In this document: positions 1 through 11,200 of the stretch, piece by piece
How the letters are laid out: each line of letters opens with the position of its first letter
How positions within the stretch are numbered: the first letter of the stretch is position 1
Made by a program: the position numbers and the translations under genes
The notes under the pieces: generated by a model
Seen by the model: the letters and a program-made list of their open reading frames with translations, nothing else
What the model was told of the DNA's origin: nothing
Database searches by the model: none
Source: Trametes villosa
Taxonomy: Eukaryota; Basidiomycota; Agaricomycetes; Polyporales; Polyporaceae
Assembly: GCA_002964805.2 (NCBI GenBank)
Contig: PUDQ02000003.1
Location: forward strand, 806,001-870,000
Direction: 5' to 3'
Length of the DNA: 64,000 nt

Positions 1-1728
1 AGCGGCGAGCGCGCTTTAGAATTGCACTCACGCACAGCCGAGGGAGAGACTGAGGGTCGACTTCGCGGGACGCGCATGCCGGGCGCGCTACACGATTGGG
101 AGAGGTGACTGCAGGGGAGGCGGTAGAGCCCTTGAGGAGCGTTTTTAAAGAAACTGCCCTTTAGGGAATGGCTGCTCCGAGAATGAATTGGATTGAATGG
201 GTGGAAGGGAGGCGGTGCAATTGACGGGCCTTCCGCGCCACATAGGTTTGCGAGGGCAAGATCGCAGAATATCCCCCTGCAAGCAGGACACGCTAGGTCA
301 GCATCCCAGATACGAGTCTCAGGAGGAAAACGTGTGACAGACGTCTGGTTGAGCAGCGCTCGCATTCACATCCGTGTGCTGTGTAGATCTGCGCTTGTGA
401 GCGCCAAATGCAGTCCTACTACTTAGAGCTCCACCAGCAAGAGTGTCGAATGTCGTCAGAGCGTCCGGAGCAGCAGCTTGCCTGGGGTCTCGGCATGTTT
501 TACAAGCACAATATAGGTTGCACATTCTCGTCGTATGCAGTGGACGGCGTTCGTGTGCGCCGATTCGGAGGACTGAGCACGATTTGTGTGGAAAGTGGTG
601 CGTGTCCTTCTGCCCAATCCCCGTGGGCCATCCCGGACAGCGCCCTCCTCCAAGTGCCGTGGTCGTACAGAATCTACTGATAAGGACAGTTAGGACCTCT
701 GCATCTCCCTGAGGGCGATTCCCCCCATGGCTGCTCAGTGGAGTCAGCGCACCGTCAGTAGCTCAAAATCCGGGTATCTGCTGAACTTATGGATAGAATG
801 GCGTACTTAACTCTTCAGGCATAATCATAAGGCAGCCTCTGTCGTTCCTCGAGTGCTTCAGTGGATGGAGAATGACTGGATATGAGGGACATGTCAACCA
901 TGAGGGAAAGTACTAAGTCAAGTTGCGCGCCGTCCGCCAGTTCCGAACCGTTCAGCATCATGGGCGCCTATAGTATAATCATCGCTTAAGCGCCTCGTAA
1001 ATGTCGGCTTTCCTCTCTTCCTACCCCGGCTTCGTATCAAGTGGCAAGCGCTATCTACTTCGAGAATACGTGTCGTGCGCGTCGAAAGGATCAGGTGGGA
1101 CCGCAACTCATCTGCACGGCTGCTCTAGCTCACAACTGCCTAGGGTAGATCCAATATCAGGCGCTCAGAAAGACAATACGTGCCAGAAGGTGCCAGATGA
1201 TCACGAAACAAAGAAATGCAGGAACAACTATAGCATCAATACAATACCAAGAATACAGCATCCCTGTCGCATACATAATAGACAGAATACAAGGGTAGCC
1301 CCTCTCGACCGTATACAACAGACCGTCAACGCTCGCAGGAGTCAGATATATGGAACAGAGTATTCTCACTGCGGTGCCACTTCGACTTGCCGCCCTTCTC
1401 CCGATCTCTACACTCCATCATCAGCATCCTGGATGAGTCCAGTCAAGCAGCACGTTCACTTCCTTCCTCGCATCTTGCTGCGCTTCTCCGACGACTCGGA
1501 CTCGCGGGACTCGCGGTACGAAACTGCCTGCCAACGCGGCGAGACCTCGTCCTGGGATCCTTCCTCGGAATACTCCCTGTCGAGATCGGCGGGCGAGCTC
1601 CCTCGTCTAGGCAGGCCCATTCCCGCGCCTTGTTCCGGACCACCTTGCCGCAGCATTCTGGTGCGATCCCGTTCGGAAGGCAGACGCTGCATAGCGGCGC
1701 GATGGAGGCGCGAGCCCGAATCGGCGCC
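1..1728. other. no supported gene
   Basis: I see no recognisable gene. Open frames are short and overlap on both strands without family similarity. One minus-strand frame at 1157-1369 is strongly hydrophobic (70 aa) and could be a membrane-peptide fragment, but it has no supporting context. Confidence 0.4.
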
Positions 1729-2829
1729 TTAGCCGTACCCATACGCAGGTTCGCAGACCGGAGGGAGAGCAGCATGAAATATCCCGGCCCCAGAGGGCGG
1801 AGTTGCGCCGACAGGAGAGGAGTATGGCAGAGGCAGACCGCCGCCCGCCGAGGATGGCACCCCCCCGACAGCCAGAGCTGGAGGTGCGTTCTCCTGATAT
1901 CCAGATCCCGTCTCAGAGAAGCATGAAGTGGAGCTAGGTGGTTGATGAGGCATACGCACCGGAGGCAATGCGTGCGACGCAGAGGAATGCCGCGGCGCAT
2001 GATGAATGTCCCGATGGGTGCTGGTAGGCGAAGAGATAGTCGGTGTAGCATCACCGCAATGATCTCCAGCCTCGCCTCCAGAACAGAGAGGGACCAGACA
2101 GTTCGGAGCAATCTCAGGCCGCCGGAGGTCGCGCGGGACGCGGCCGTGTCCATGCAAAACCGGAAACGACGAGGTGCCAGTGGCGTCGAACTCAGCATGC
2201 TCGCAGGCCCAATCGTCCACTCCGAACTCGTTCGCCAGGTGCAAACCCTGCGCCACCGCGTCGGAGTCGCGCTGTAAGGTCTCGGCCTCGGAGGTTATAG
2301 TGGGGGTAGTGGAGTACGCCCTCGGTTTCAAGAGATCTTGGGTGGTGCGGTTAGGCCCTGTGCTACGGCGGATTTCTCCTTGCGCGGCGGCTGCAGCGTG
2401 AGCCGCGTACTCCCAATACACGAGGGAGACACCCGAGTCGGCGATGTCCCACAGACGCATGGGCTCCCTCTCCCCCCAAGGCGCCTCCGCGCCGACGCGA
2501 TTACCTCCCACAATGCATGTCTCGCGGCTGTCGGGGGACTGAGCATCGCTGCCCCACGTTCCGGCTGGGGTATACTGCGGGAAGGCTGAGTCGCCGTAGC
2601 CAGAAGCGGAAGGCTCGAACAGGTTGGCCGGCGGTGTCATCGCGCCACCGCTACGCACCAGGAAGCCACCGCGGCTAGAGATCAGCTGCTGTTGTTGGGG
2701 GGTAGGGAAGTGGGCGCCAGCGTCGCTTTCGAAATGTCCCGGTGATCGCGACCTGTGGTCCCGCGCTCTATTCTGCGAGTTTGACGTGCTCTGCAGCTGC
2801 CTGGAGGTGTTAGATTTATCCTTCGGCAT
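1729..2829 (-). CDS. hypothetical Ser/Pro-rich protein
   Basis: This is an uninterrupted 366-codon frame with an ATG at 2829. The product is rich in Ser, Pro, Gly and Thr, has a polar basic start with several Arg/Ser/Asn stretches, and shows no membrane segment, signal peptide or recognised domain. It looks intrinsically disordered. Frames on the opposite strand are shorter. An intronless ORF this long is unusual beside the intron-rich genes of this window, so it could be one large exon of a longer gene, or a chance frame in GC-rich DNA. I do not recognise a family and assign no function. Confidence 0.4.
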   Translation of the reverse strand: MPKDKSNTSRQLQSTSNSQNRARDHRSRSPGHFESDAGAHFPTPQQQQLISSRGGFLVRSGGAMTPPANLFEPSASGYGDSAFPQYTPAGTWGSDAQSPDSRETCIVGGNRVGAEAPWGEREPMRLWDIADSGVSLVYWEYAAHAAAAAQGEIRRSTGPNRTTQDLLKPRAYSTTPTITSEAETLQRDSDAVAQGLHLANEFGVDDWACEHAEFDATGTSSFPVLHGHGRVPRDLRRPEIAPNCLVPLCSGGEAGDHCGDATPTISSPTSTHRDIHHAPRHSSASHALPPVRMPHQPPSSTSCFSETGSGYQENAPPALAVGGVPSSAGGGLPLPYSSPVGATPPSGAGIFHAALPPVCEPAYGYG

Positions 2830-4475
2830 CGGGAGAGGATGGGCAATCGGCGAAGTGTCTCGAGGTCTAGGTGCACGAAATCAGCGGGGTATGTGTCGCT
2901 GGGATATGCCGACCAAAGTACTTTTTCCATGCCGATTTTATGGCGGGCGGGGGCTCGAAGCGGCGTACGTCCTTGTGGCGGGAGTGGGGTGCGACGGGCG
3001 CATTTCGAAGTCGTGCTTCTGCATAGCCCAGGGAACAGCCGACGCACGCTCCTGTGGAAAGCGCATACCGCTCATCCCAACTAGACATTCAAGGCAAGTA
3101 ATCCGAGGAAGGATGACGCGTCCTTTGGGCGGCGGCATCGAAGAAACCGCCTCTTGAGGGACAGCCGCTCTGGAACTGAATTGAACGTAAGGGGCGGTGC
3201 AGGAAGCCATGTAGTGGGGGATTAGCTCACTATCGTAGGGGCACGCAGATACACCGTCTTCCGAGTCAGGGTGCGTCAGAACGGCGGTTCAGAAGTCTTG
3301 GGAGAATGTCTAGTGACGTACAACAGCACTGCTCTTGCCGGCATTCCCTCTCTTCGGAAGATCTGCTGCGAGCGCTCGCTGCGGTCCTGCTACAACGTCT
3401 GCATCAGCACGAATATCTCGTGCCGTGAAGGCTACGAAGAGCTCTCAGACTGGCCTGTGCTCCCGCGCGCGAGTTTGAAACGCGAGCCGCATCTCGTATC
3501 TCGCCGCTTCCGAGGTTTCTCGAGTTGGCTTCCTTTTCCATGCCTAGAGTCTGAGAGAGCGTCAGCCCAGGCCTACTGATTCGCCGAAAGCGGGGCTCTT
3601 CGTCGAATCCTTGTGTTTTCGTCGATGATGCCACATGTATATCAGGTACAACTCCCCGCCGGTGAATAGAATTAGACGGGCGCGTGGGCGGTGACGTCCA
3701 CGTACCTTCTGGGCGAGAGGTTCGAATGCGATCGTTTCAGCGGCCGCAGAGAAAGAGCGCTGCGTCCCGGGCGATAAACCACCAAACACGCCCAAGCAGA
3801 GCCGTTTCGACTAACCATCCGTCTCCCCGAAATCTCAGCAGTCCTTCCCGCGTGATGCGTTGTTCGCTTCTCGAGTGTAGTCGACTAGGTGTCCGAACTG
3901 TACCGTCGACTGCGCACAATTGTGAGCGTTGAATATTGAATCGCGGTAGTCATGATGAGTTTGGACTTCAGTGCTCTTGCCGCCGTGTCCCACTGCCAAA
4001 GCCGGGTGCTCTCAAGGATACGTGTACTGGTTCATCGAACCTGCAGCGATAGGCCTGCTTCCAGAAACCTGGTCGCGAGGGGAGGCGATGAGCTTGGGCG
4101 GCACGTACCGATTGCAGCTACACCGTCTGCCTACGCCCAGCATCAACGCCACAATTGCCTTCTGAAGCCACTCACTTTCGACCCTGGGCCCTCTCAAAAC
4201 CATGCTCGACTCTTTCGAGCTTGGGAGGCCGTGGTACCGACGGTTCGAGGTGATCATCGCTCTCCAGAACCGGCGATACCAACTGCCGCCGTTCGCAGCG
4301 CCCTCAAATCGCCTCGTCATCTGCCCGGGCGCGTTGGCTGCGAATGATAAAACGCCCCTGGTCGAGGTGACGAGGGGACACATGGGGAAATGATTCCTAT
4401 AGTTTGCCAGGTTGAACACTGGAGACTCACCCAAAGCCGATTTCGTGTTGCTCCGCCGTGAAGAAACGCCACGCG
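2830..4475. other. no supported gene
   Basis: Only short overlapping frames occur on both strands. A 140-codon minus frame (4012-4434) has no recognised similarity and no convincing splice partners. Confidence 0.4.
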
Positions 4476-5225
4476 ATGGGCGCGACCTCCAGGACGCAGA
4501 GGTCGCCGCGGGGACACCGTAGACGAAGAGAGTACCGCGACCCTGGGTGTGTGCGGTATAAGAGAGGAGCAGCTCTGGCGGATATGTCAGAGAAACTCAC
4601 AGACACTCGAGAAACACCAATCCTCCCCTGCACCCCACATATCCCAAGCAGACCACCGCAAATATGTGCCACCTGCGCCGGTGAGTCCCCCGACCCCTCT
4701 CACCCCCCGATTGCCAACTTACCGTGATGGTAGAGTGTTACGCGTATACCTGTGGTACGTCCCCTCGAAACCATTGCTGACTCGTGGCTCATCAGTTTTC
4801 CGCTAGCCCCCATACCGGCTCTGACGTGAGTTGCTCCGCGTTTCTATCTGCGGGCTCGGCATGCTCACGATACTCTCCCCCAGTGGGTCCCGGTTCGTAT
4901 GGTCACGATCGGGGTGTCCTTGGGCATCGTCGCTGACTGTGTCGCAGGTCCGGTGCATCGCGCCCAACTGCGTCTTGAGCCCGATGCATCCCGAAGATTG
5001 CACGGGTTTGGAATGCCAGCTGTCGTGCTACCAAGGGTGAGTACGCGCTCGTTTCCGTTTAAACTACACGTCGCTCACGTTCAACTCAGATACCAGGCGC
5101 CTGAGAGATCCAATCGTGAGTTCTCGGGCCGCATCTTTTGTCGAACGTACTTCTGACCGCGGCTTGCAGCGTGGTTCATACAGGACTATTGCCCGGCATG
5201 CAGGGCTGCCGGATTCTCGCGCTAA
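4476..5225 (+). CDS. small cysteine-rich protein with microexons
   Basis: My model has seven exons: 4476-4680, 4734-4754, 4807-4825, 4884-4896, 4948-5036, 5090-5115 and 5170-5225. All six introns are GT-AG, about 51-58 nt, and keep phase, which is strong support although three exons are only 13-21 nt. The predicted product is about 142 aa. Its C-terminal half carries repeated cysteine pairs (CATC, CYAYTC, CIAPNC, an H/C cluster, CPAC), suggesting a metal-binding or disulfide fold. The start is uncertain: ATG 4476 gives a basic N-terminus, while ATG 4584 (MSEKL) would give about 106 aa. No signal peptide is evident from either start. I do not recognise the family. Sequence near 9.2 kb and 10.4 kb resembles parts of it weakly. 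Confidence 0.45.
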
Positions 5226-5616
5226 TTTCGCGACAATCGCGTCGTCAGTGTAGCGCTGTGGAACGTATTTAGATGCGCTTACCTGTGTAACACGTATGCT
5301 TGGATTGTTGTAATGTGATGTCATGATACGAAGTCTCTCGTTCTGAGAACGACTCTAGATCGAACTATGATTAGTATGTGAGCTAAGCGCCGTCTTCCGA
5401 GGGACTTCGCGGACATTCCGTCGCACCTCTTGCCGTGAGTGCTATATCGCTGTTTGTGGTGGCTGTTGGTGAAACGCACCTGGCACGACCGCACGCTCGC
5501 GATGTCTCTTCAAGAGCGCACCTCGGTTGGAAAGTGTATCGCAGATGATCGTACAACACATGAAGCGTTTGACTACATATTCTTCCTCGCTGAAGACGCC
5601 ATGCGTGGTTGTCCGA
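5226..5616. other. intergenic
   Basis: This gap lies between the 3' ends of the convergent cysteine-rich gene and the first YciI-like gene. I see nothing else in it. Confidence 0.5.
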
Positions 5617-6049
5617 TCAGGACAGCGGCTTAGGCGAGACGAAGGGGCGGATGACCGTCTTCTCCTTGTCCCACTGTGAATACCTGGGTGAATAAGATCG
5701 CGCTTGACAACAAGGCCGTACTTACGACGTTCCCAGTCCAGTAGACATCCGTCTCGATCATTCTCTTCGCGTCCTCGTAGGTGTCGCATTCGAGGATCAT
5801 GAAGGACCCAATCATCTTCTTCTCGGCGTCCGGCACGTCGAGTGCCTCGTTCGGAGACAACATGGCGCCTCCGACCTCTATGATGCGTCCAAAGATAAGC
5901 ATTTCATTGCTTGAGTAACATAATCCGCAGGGCGTACTCATGGACTTATTCTTCGCAGCCGTGTCCAGGTGAGCTTGACGGACAGCCAGCCGACGCTGGA
6001 CGGCCTCCTCGTCGGTGTAGTCGGGTGCGTAAATGGAGAAGTACGGCAT
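5617..6049 (-). CDS. YciI-like (YCII domain) protein 1
   Basis: The model is complement(5617-5673, 5726-5877, 5938-6049), predicting 106 aa. The YCII fold spans nearly the whole protein: an N-terminal FSIYAPD strand, a His in the first helix region (QAHLD), a KVGGAML turn, a GSFMILE strand, and a final WDKEK-IRPF segment encoded by the last exon. YCII proteins are small ferredoxin-like alpha/beta proteins, often found in catabolic or stress contexts; the exact reaction here is unknown. The first intron is 60 nt and divisible by three, so an unspliced reading stays open. I prefer splicing because it restores the VGGAML spacing seen in the two paralogues. A TATA box lies at 6105-6112, 56 bp upstream. 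Confidence 0.82.
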
Positions 6050-6307
6050 ATCTCCTCTGACAGACTGTCGACAGTGAGAACCAGAGGCAAGATACGCAGA
6101 ACGGTATTTATACGAGGAGAAGGACCCGTCGGCCGTGGACGGTCCGCTCAAAGTCAGAAGGCTCGGCGGGCGTGAAGCAGGCCGCAGGGCTTATCGAGAG
6201 ATTAGATAGACGCCCTACCCACGCCCTAAAGCGCCCGGCGCACCTGGCCAGTCCGCGCGGTCCTCTTGGTCAGCTCGAGCTCGCTGTCTCCTACGACGAC
6301 CACGACT
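6050..6307. promoter_or_regulatory. shared divergent promoter, YciI-1 / ISA2
   Basis: Only 258 bp separate the divergent starts of the YciI-like gene (minus) and ISA2 (plus). A TATAAATA box for the minus-strand gene lies at 6105-6112. No TATA box is obvious for ISA2, as expected for a housekeeping gene. Confidence 0.5.
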
Positions 6308-7172
6308 ATGCACGCGACGTCCTCGAACCATCTGCTCCGTTCTTTTGTGACCTCGCCCGCACGGTGCGTGCGTAGCGCATCGCCGGTCGCGCGTCGGACT
6401 TGGTCATCCCACGCTGCTGCCACGACGTCGCTGCCCCGTTCTCGCTCACCAGCTCTCCGAATAGCGCCTAGCTCGCGCCGGACGTTCGTAACGACATCCG
6501 CTGCACGCGCCGTGCACGCGCAGCATCCTCCAGGCCACCGCGCTGAGCTTGTCACGTACCCGTCGCCTTCGTCGTTACAGCACGAGGAGGAGGACCCGGA
6601 CGAGCCGGACGTCGAGTTTGTGCCACCGGAGGAGGCGGCTTTGGAGTTAACAGACAGGGCTGCTGAGGTGAGCCGCATCGTGCTATGACGTTGAGTTGTG
6701 ACAAGCAATATACTTATTCCCGCCAGCGACTGCGAGACGTCGCGCAGAGAGAATCTAACCCGGATGCCGCTCTGCGGATCGCCGTAGAGAGTGGCGGATG
6801 TCATGGGTACCAGTACAAGATCGACCTGGCGAAGAAGAAAGAGCCGGATGATTAGTGAGTAGCATGCTTCCGTCAGGCGTCATTGGAAGTGACTATATGC
6901 GTGTTCCAGCCACTTCTCTCATCCCCGCATCAAGCCTTCGAATGTCTACGTTGACGCCGTGTCTATGACGTTGCTGAAAGGTTCGACAATAGACTTCGCG
7001 ACAGAGCTTATTGGGAGTAGTTTCCGGGTAGTGGACAACCCTCAGGTATGCCTCAGTCTACTGGCTCGCCGCGCTCGTCAGCGTAGGCCACTCCTGTCGT
7101 GTCATGCTCATGCTTTCACAGGCGAAGGGCAACGGCTGTGGCTGCGGTGTCAGCTGGGAGCTCAATATATGA
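6308..7172 (+). CDS. ISA2: mitochondrial iron-sulfur assembly protein Isa2 (HesB/IscA family)
   Basis: Four exons (6308-6667, 6727-6854, 6910-7045, 7122-7172) predict 224 aa with consistent phase. The first ~85 residues are rich in Arg, Ser and Ala and lack acidic residues, as in a mitochondrial presequence. The A-type Fe-S domain follows: LTDRAAERLRD, then the first conserved cysteine in GGCHGYQY, then the C-terminal pair in GNGCGCG. Isa2 works with Isa1 and Iba57 in the matrix to mature [4Fe-4S] proteins such as aconitase and lipoate synthase (family knowledge). I chose ATG 6308 because the frame upstream begins only with TTG. Isa2 rather than Isa1 is inferred from the domain sequence and long presequence. 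It is transcribed divergently from a YciI-like gene. Confidence 0.9.
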
Positions 7173-7782
7173 ACCCGTTCTAAGCGCCGCGGTGCTATCT
7201 GCGGGTAGGTCTGGAAGACGACGATATGCATACATGTACCAGGTATAATACCAAACCCACACATTACTATACACCGCCACCATTCAATGACGCCTACAGC
7301 TTCGTGAACGACATGGACTCAACATAACTGCTCCTCGAGGACTGAGTTGAACTACCACACAGTTCGGCCCAAGTTCGGCCTGTAACCTTGTTGAAGCCCC
7401 AGCCACCACCTCTGGTCTTCCTCAAGTGCATCTGAAATTCGCGTCTGGGACGACAACGCGGTTGACGGCGGTGTCTCGGTATCCCGCTGGCCGACGAAGC
7501 TCGAGCTCGACAACCAAGTTATCCCTCCACACTTCTCGCCTCACATCGGCAAGATGTTGAGCACCCACGGGCTGAGCAAAGTCAACCGGTCCCTTATGCA
7601 GGGTGGTCACAATCATATCGTCAGGGATTGCGCTCATCTGGCTGCTCGTGTCTATCAATTCGACACCCTGGTTTCTGCGACAGCATTTCCTGATTACGTC
7701 TACATTCACTTCGACTCTGGCTGATGCTCCTGGTCCTCAAAACTACAACACCGACATTTACTCATACAGACGGCCGCGGCCT
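7173..7782. other. convergent 3' region with an ambiguous ORF
   Basis: This is the interval between the ends of ISA2 (plus) and YciI-2 (minus). The stretch 7422-7722 is open on both strands: a 95-codon minus frame, and a plus frame ending in TGA near 7722 with a protein-like composition. I could not connect either to exons or to a family, so it may be a gene remnant. Confidence 0.3.
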
Positions 7783-8236
7783 CTACTCGAAGTTCCCCTT
7801 CCCGACGAAGATCGGAACGACGGTCACCTTCTCAGTGTCCCACTGCCCTCCATCACGCACCCGTCAGTCCGAAGCCCGTCTCAGGATGGCAGTCAAACGG
7901 TACGCACCACCCCGTTATGCCACCACACATCTTCCTTGATCTGTTCCCAGACGCGCTCGGCGCTCTCCGCGCCCACGATCGCCCACGAACCCTCGATCCG
8001 CGCCTTTGCGTCGGCGTCGTTCGTCACGGCGCCTTCAGGGAGAGTACCTCCCGCCGCGCCTGCTCCGCGCCCTGTTCAGTACCCCTTATGGCCAGGAATC
8101 CCAAGAGAGGATACGCACGGATGGCGCCGCTCGCGATGAGGGGGCTCTTGTAGTGCGCTTCGACGCTCGCCCCCACCAGCCCAGCGGAGTTCGGGGTGTG
8201 GCGGGCCGTCACCAGGAAGAAGTTCGTCGCCGACAT
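7783..8236 (-). CDS. YciI-like (YCII domain) protein 2
   Basis: The model is complement(7783-7842, 7908-8071, 8119-8236), predicting 113 aa. The order of elements matches the other two copies: N-terminal FFLVTAR strand, helix with a central His (VEAHYKS), a Gly-rich turn, GSWAIVGAESAE, VWEQIKEDVWW, and a last exon beginning WDTEKVTVVP. The first intron is only 47 nt; splicing it is required to keep frame, which supports the model. The last intron splits the conserved G-V/W-D position exactly as in the paralogues at 5.6 and 23.7 kb. A TATA box (TATAAAGG, minus) lies at 8312-8319. The function is unknown beyond the family fold. Confidence 0.82.
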
Positions 8237-11200
8237 CGTTATGGGTGTATGTGTGTGGAAGTTAGAAGTGCGACTGGTGCAGTATGTGCAGAAACCCGAC
8301 CCCGGAGGCCGCCTTTATAGCTGCAGCTACCTTCGCTATGCCCGGTCTCGGACTGCGAACGCGAGTTCTCCCGGCAAGCAAGCGAGCCCCTCCGCGATGG
8401 CTGAATCATCCCGGGTGCAGAGGAGGAGCAGCCCAGTAGCGCCGGTAAGTACTAGCCACTAGCACTGGTGACCGAGTTGTCGCCCGACCGGAACTGCGCT
8501 TAGCTTATAAACTACCATAGTGCCGCTCGGAACGGAGCACTATCCAACAAAACGAGTTTCGCATCTGCCAAACTACAGGCCGGTGCATGTAGTGGAAGGA
8601 CGCGTGTGCGCATCGCAGGAGCAAACCGGAGGTGGCGGATGCTGCGCCGGGCTAGAGTAGGAAGCGCCTAGTGGCTCTCGATAAACTCGCATGCTGATGG
8701 GATTGCCTTGCAGTATCCCCACTGCTTCTTGGTCCCGACACTCAAACATACACGCGCGCCCCGTAGTGCGTAGTACGTACCTCGTTTATAGTTCTCAAGG
8801 TCTGTTCTTGACTTTCGAACACGATCTAGGTAGGTCCCATGTATTAAGTACTCGGTGTTCGCATTCCCTGTACTCCCTCACGGTGCCAATAGAAGCAAAG
8901 CAAAGCATACAATCATGATTCGAGTCATCGTCCAGAGATAAGATATACATGGCGCAGTGTCAGAACACGATGCAAGGTCCAAGGCGAGATAACCACATGG
9001 GGGAGGCATATATGCTACGTAGGTAAGCGAACCATATTTTGTGCTGCAGCGGTACTTTGACCACCTCATTTTCAGAGGGAGAACCCGGCAGCCCTGCACG
9101 CAGGGCACAGGTCCTGGATGTGCCATGCTGACGGCGATGTCAATAGTGCCTACGGTCGCGTTTGGGGGGACTCACGTTGCGCCCGCTCAGGCTCCTGGCG
9201 TCTGCGCGAAATGTGAGTGACGTATTTGCGTAGAAAACATTAGCTTACTTACCCCTGATAGCAAGTCTGTACGCATCGCAGCCCCCTGCACGAGGCGGGG
9301 TGCATCGGGCTCAGTGTACAGTTTGGGGCGCGGCATTGGACCTGTGACGCGAGACGCGGTTAACTGCAGCGAAGACACCCCAGTCACATTATCACCAACC
9401 GGAATCCACTGGGACGCGGGACCGGATCAATGTGAGCACTCCGACCATATGAATGAAATGCGGTGCGCTCACATCAATGGCGTTGTGGTGGCTAGTGTAT
9501 GTCTACTCAGCGACGCCCACGCGACGTGATCAAGGCGAACGGCGGCTCACCACAGATATACACGTTGCTCCCTATCAGCCGGGCGCGTCAAACGACCGTG
9601 CATCATATGAGGCGGCGAGATGACTCACATGCGTTTCCAGCACATATCGATGGTCGTTCGCTCGGAAGATGCGCGCTCGCGTAGGGGGAGGAGATGTGTG
9701 GCTCGAGTGTCGGTGGGGACCGTTGTGGCGTCCGCCCGAGGCACCCTCTTATACCTCGACGCGGTGCGTACGCTGTCTTCGCGTTGCGGATGCGCACTCG
9801 GGCCTCAGCACTGGCGACGCTCATTTCTGCACAAGCGCGCTCTTCACCGGACCATGAGTGTGTGTGGACGCGCCCATCGGTGTGGCGTTTAGCTAAAGCG
9901 GGCCACGGTCAGTTTTCCTTTTAGACGCTGCCGGTGAGTAGCCTCGATCAAGGCGTACTTCTTGCAGCTGAGGGTCAAAGCGCAGTCAGAAGCTCGGTAG
10001 TGCTCGTCGATTGCATTTCCCTCGGCCGGATATTTGCCCTCACAAGCGCTATGGATGTTTATCCGATTGTTGGGTAGTCATTGCGGTGGAGAGCTGGCGA
10101 GAGAAAGGCGTAATGCCTGTGTTTACCGGAGGTATGTGCACTTTGCGCTTTCGCTACCGACATAGCGCAGGCGCAAAGCACTGACGGGAAGACCTGACAG
10201 ATATGTGAGTCCGAGTATTCCAGGCGCGTCATAAACTCATATCTCAGGGTAGCGTCTTCAGCTCATTTGGACAGATTCCCGGACAGTTCTTTCCCCTTTT
10301 GTGCTGCACACCGTCAACCCTGGACAATACCCCGCCTCCCGTGTTCGTTCATTGCTCCCGGCCGTGCGTTCGCGCGCGCAGATATCGCTGACATGTCTGA
10401 GAAGCTGTCAGGTGGTTCAGGGTGTGCTGCACCTACGGGTCTACGCCACCTCGATGCAGAAGAACTGGTGCCCAAGACGACGACCCGCCCTCATCCTTGC
10501 GTGGAGTTGCGCTGCGAAAACCGCATCTGCCGCCCAGTCATGCCGAACAGCGAGCCCCAGCCCCTGTGTTGCTACCCACTCGGACGCCCATCTCAGTTTC
10601 CGGCTTGCGATGGCCCTCCGGCCGCTGTCTCTGCGTTCCGTCCGTTCCGTCGCTCGGTTCCTTTAGCCAAGGCGCCAAGCTGGAAAACCGAGGTGCGACT
10701 ATAGTTGCCGGGATGAAGCTTCGTCACTAACGCCGGCCAATCTCAGAGATCGTCCACGAGCGTGCAGAGCTCTTCTCAGTCGCGCTCTTGGCGTACCCCA
10801 GCGCTAAAGCCGGTACATTGCACCTGCGATCCTTCCCGTGACGGCACTCCCGACAATGACGCACCCCGCATTCCGGCTGGATGCGCGCCAAATGCCCGTG
10901 GCAGCGTTTGCAGCTTCTGCGCCGTGCTCTGCTCACTGCGATCAAGGAGGCCGATCTAGACTCGAGGCCTCGCGCGGGGCGTGCATTGCTCTTCACTTGT
11001 TTCATCCTCATCGGAGGGCGGTGTGCACGCGACCTATTCGCGCGATCGAATCCGGCCTCCGCAGGGCGTTACGAAACTATCATCGGACGAGGCGCTGGGG
11101 ATTACGGCAGGCCCAGTATATGGCTCCTTCACGCAGGTGTGTACCGTCGTACAGTCATCCGCGCCCCCTCTTGCATTTCGAACGCATGGATTGGGTGCTG

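Noticed and set aside
1157..1369. Hydrophobic 70-codon minus ORF as a possible pheromone or membrane peptide gene.
   Set aside because: There is no CaaX end, no receptor gene nearby and no supporting homologue in the window.
9251..9330. Fragment resembling the cysteine-rich gene at 4.5-5.2 kb.
   Set aside because: Similarity covers only about 15 residues and no phase-consistent exons could be assembled, so it is not listed as a gene.
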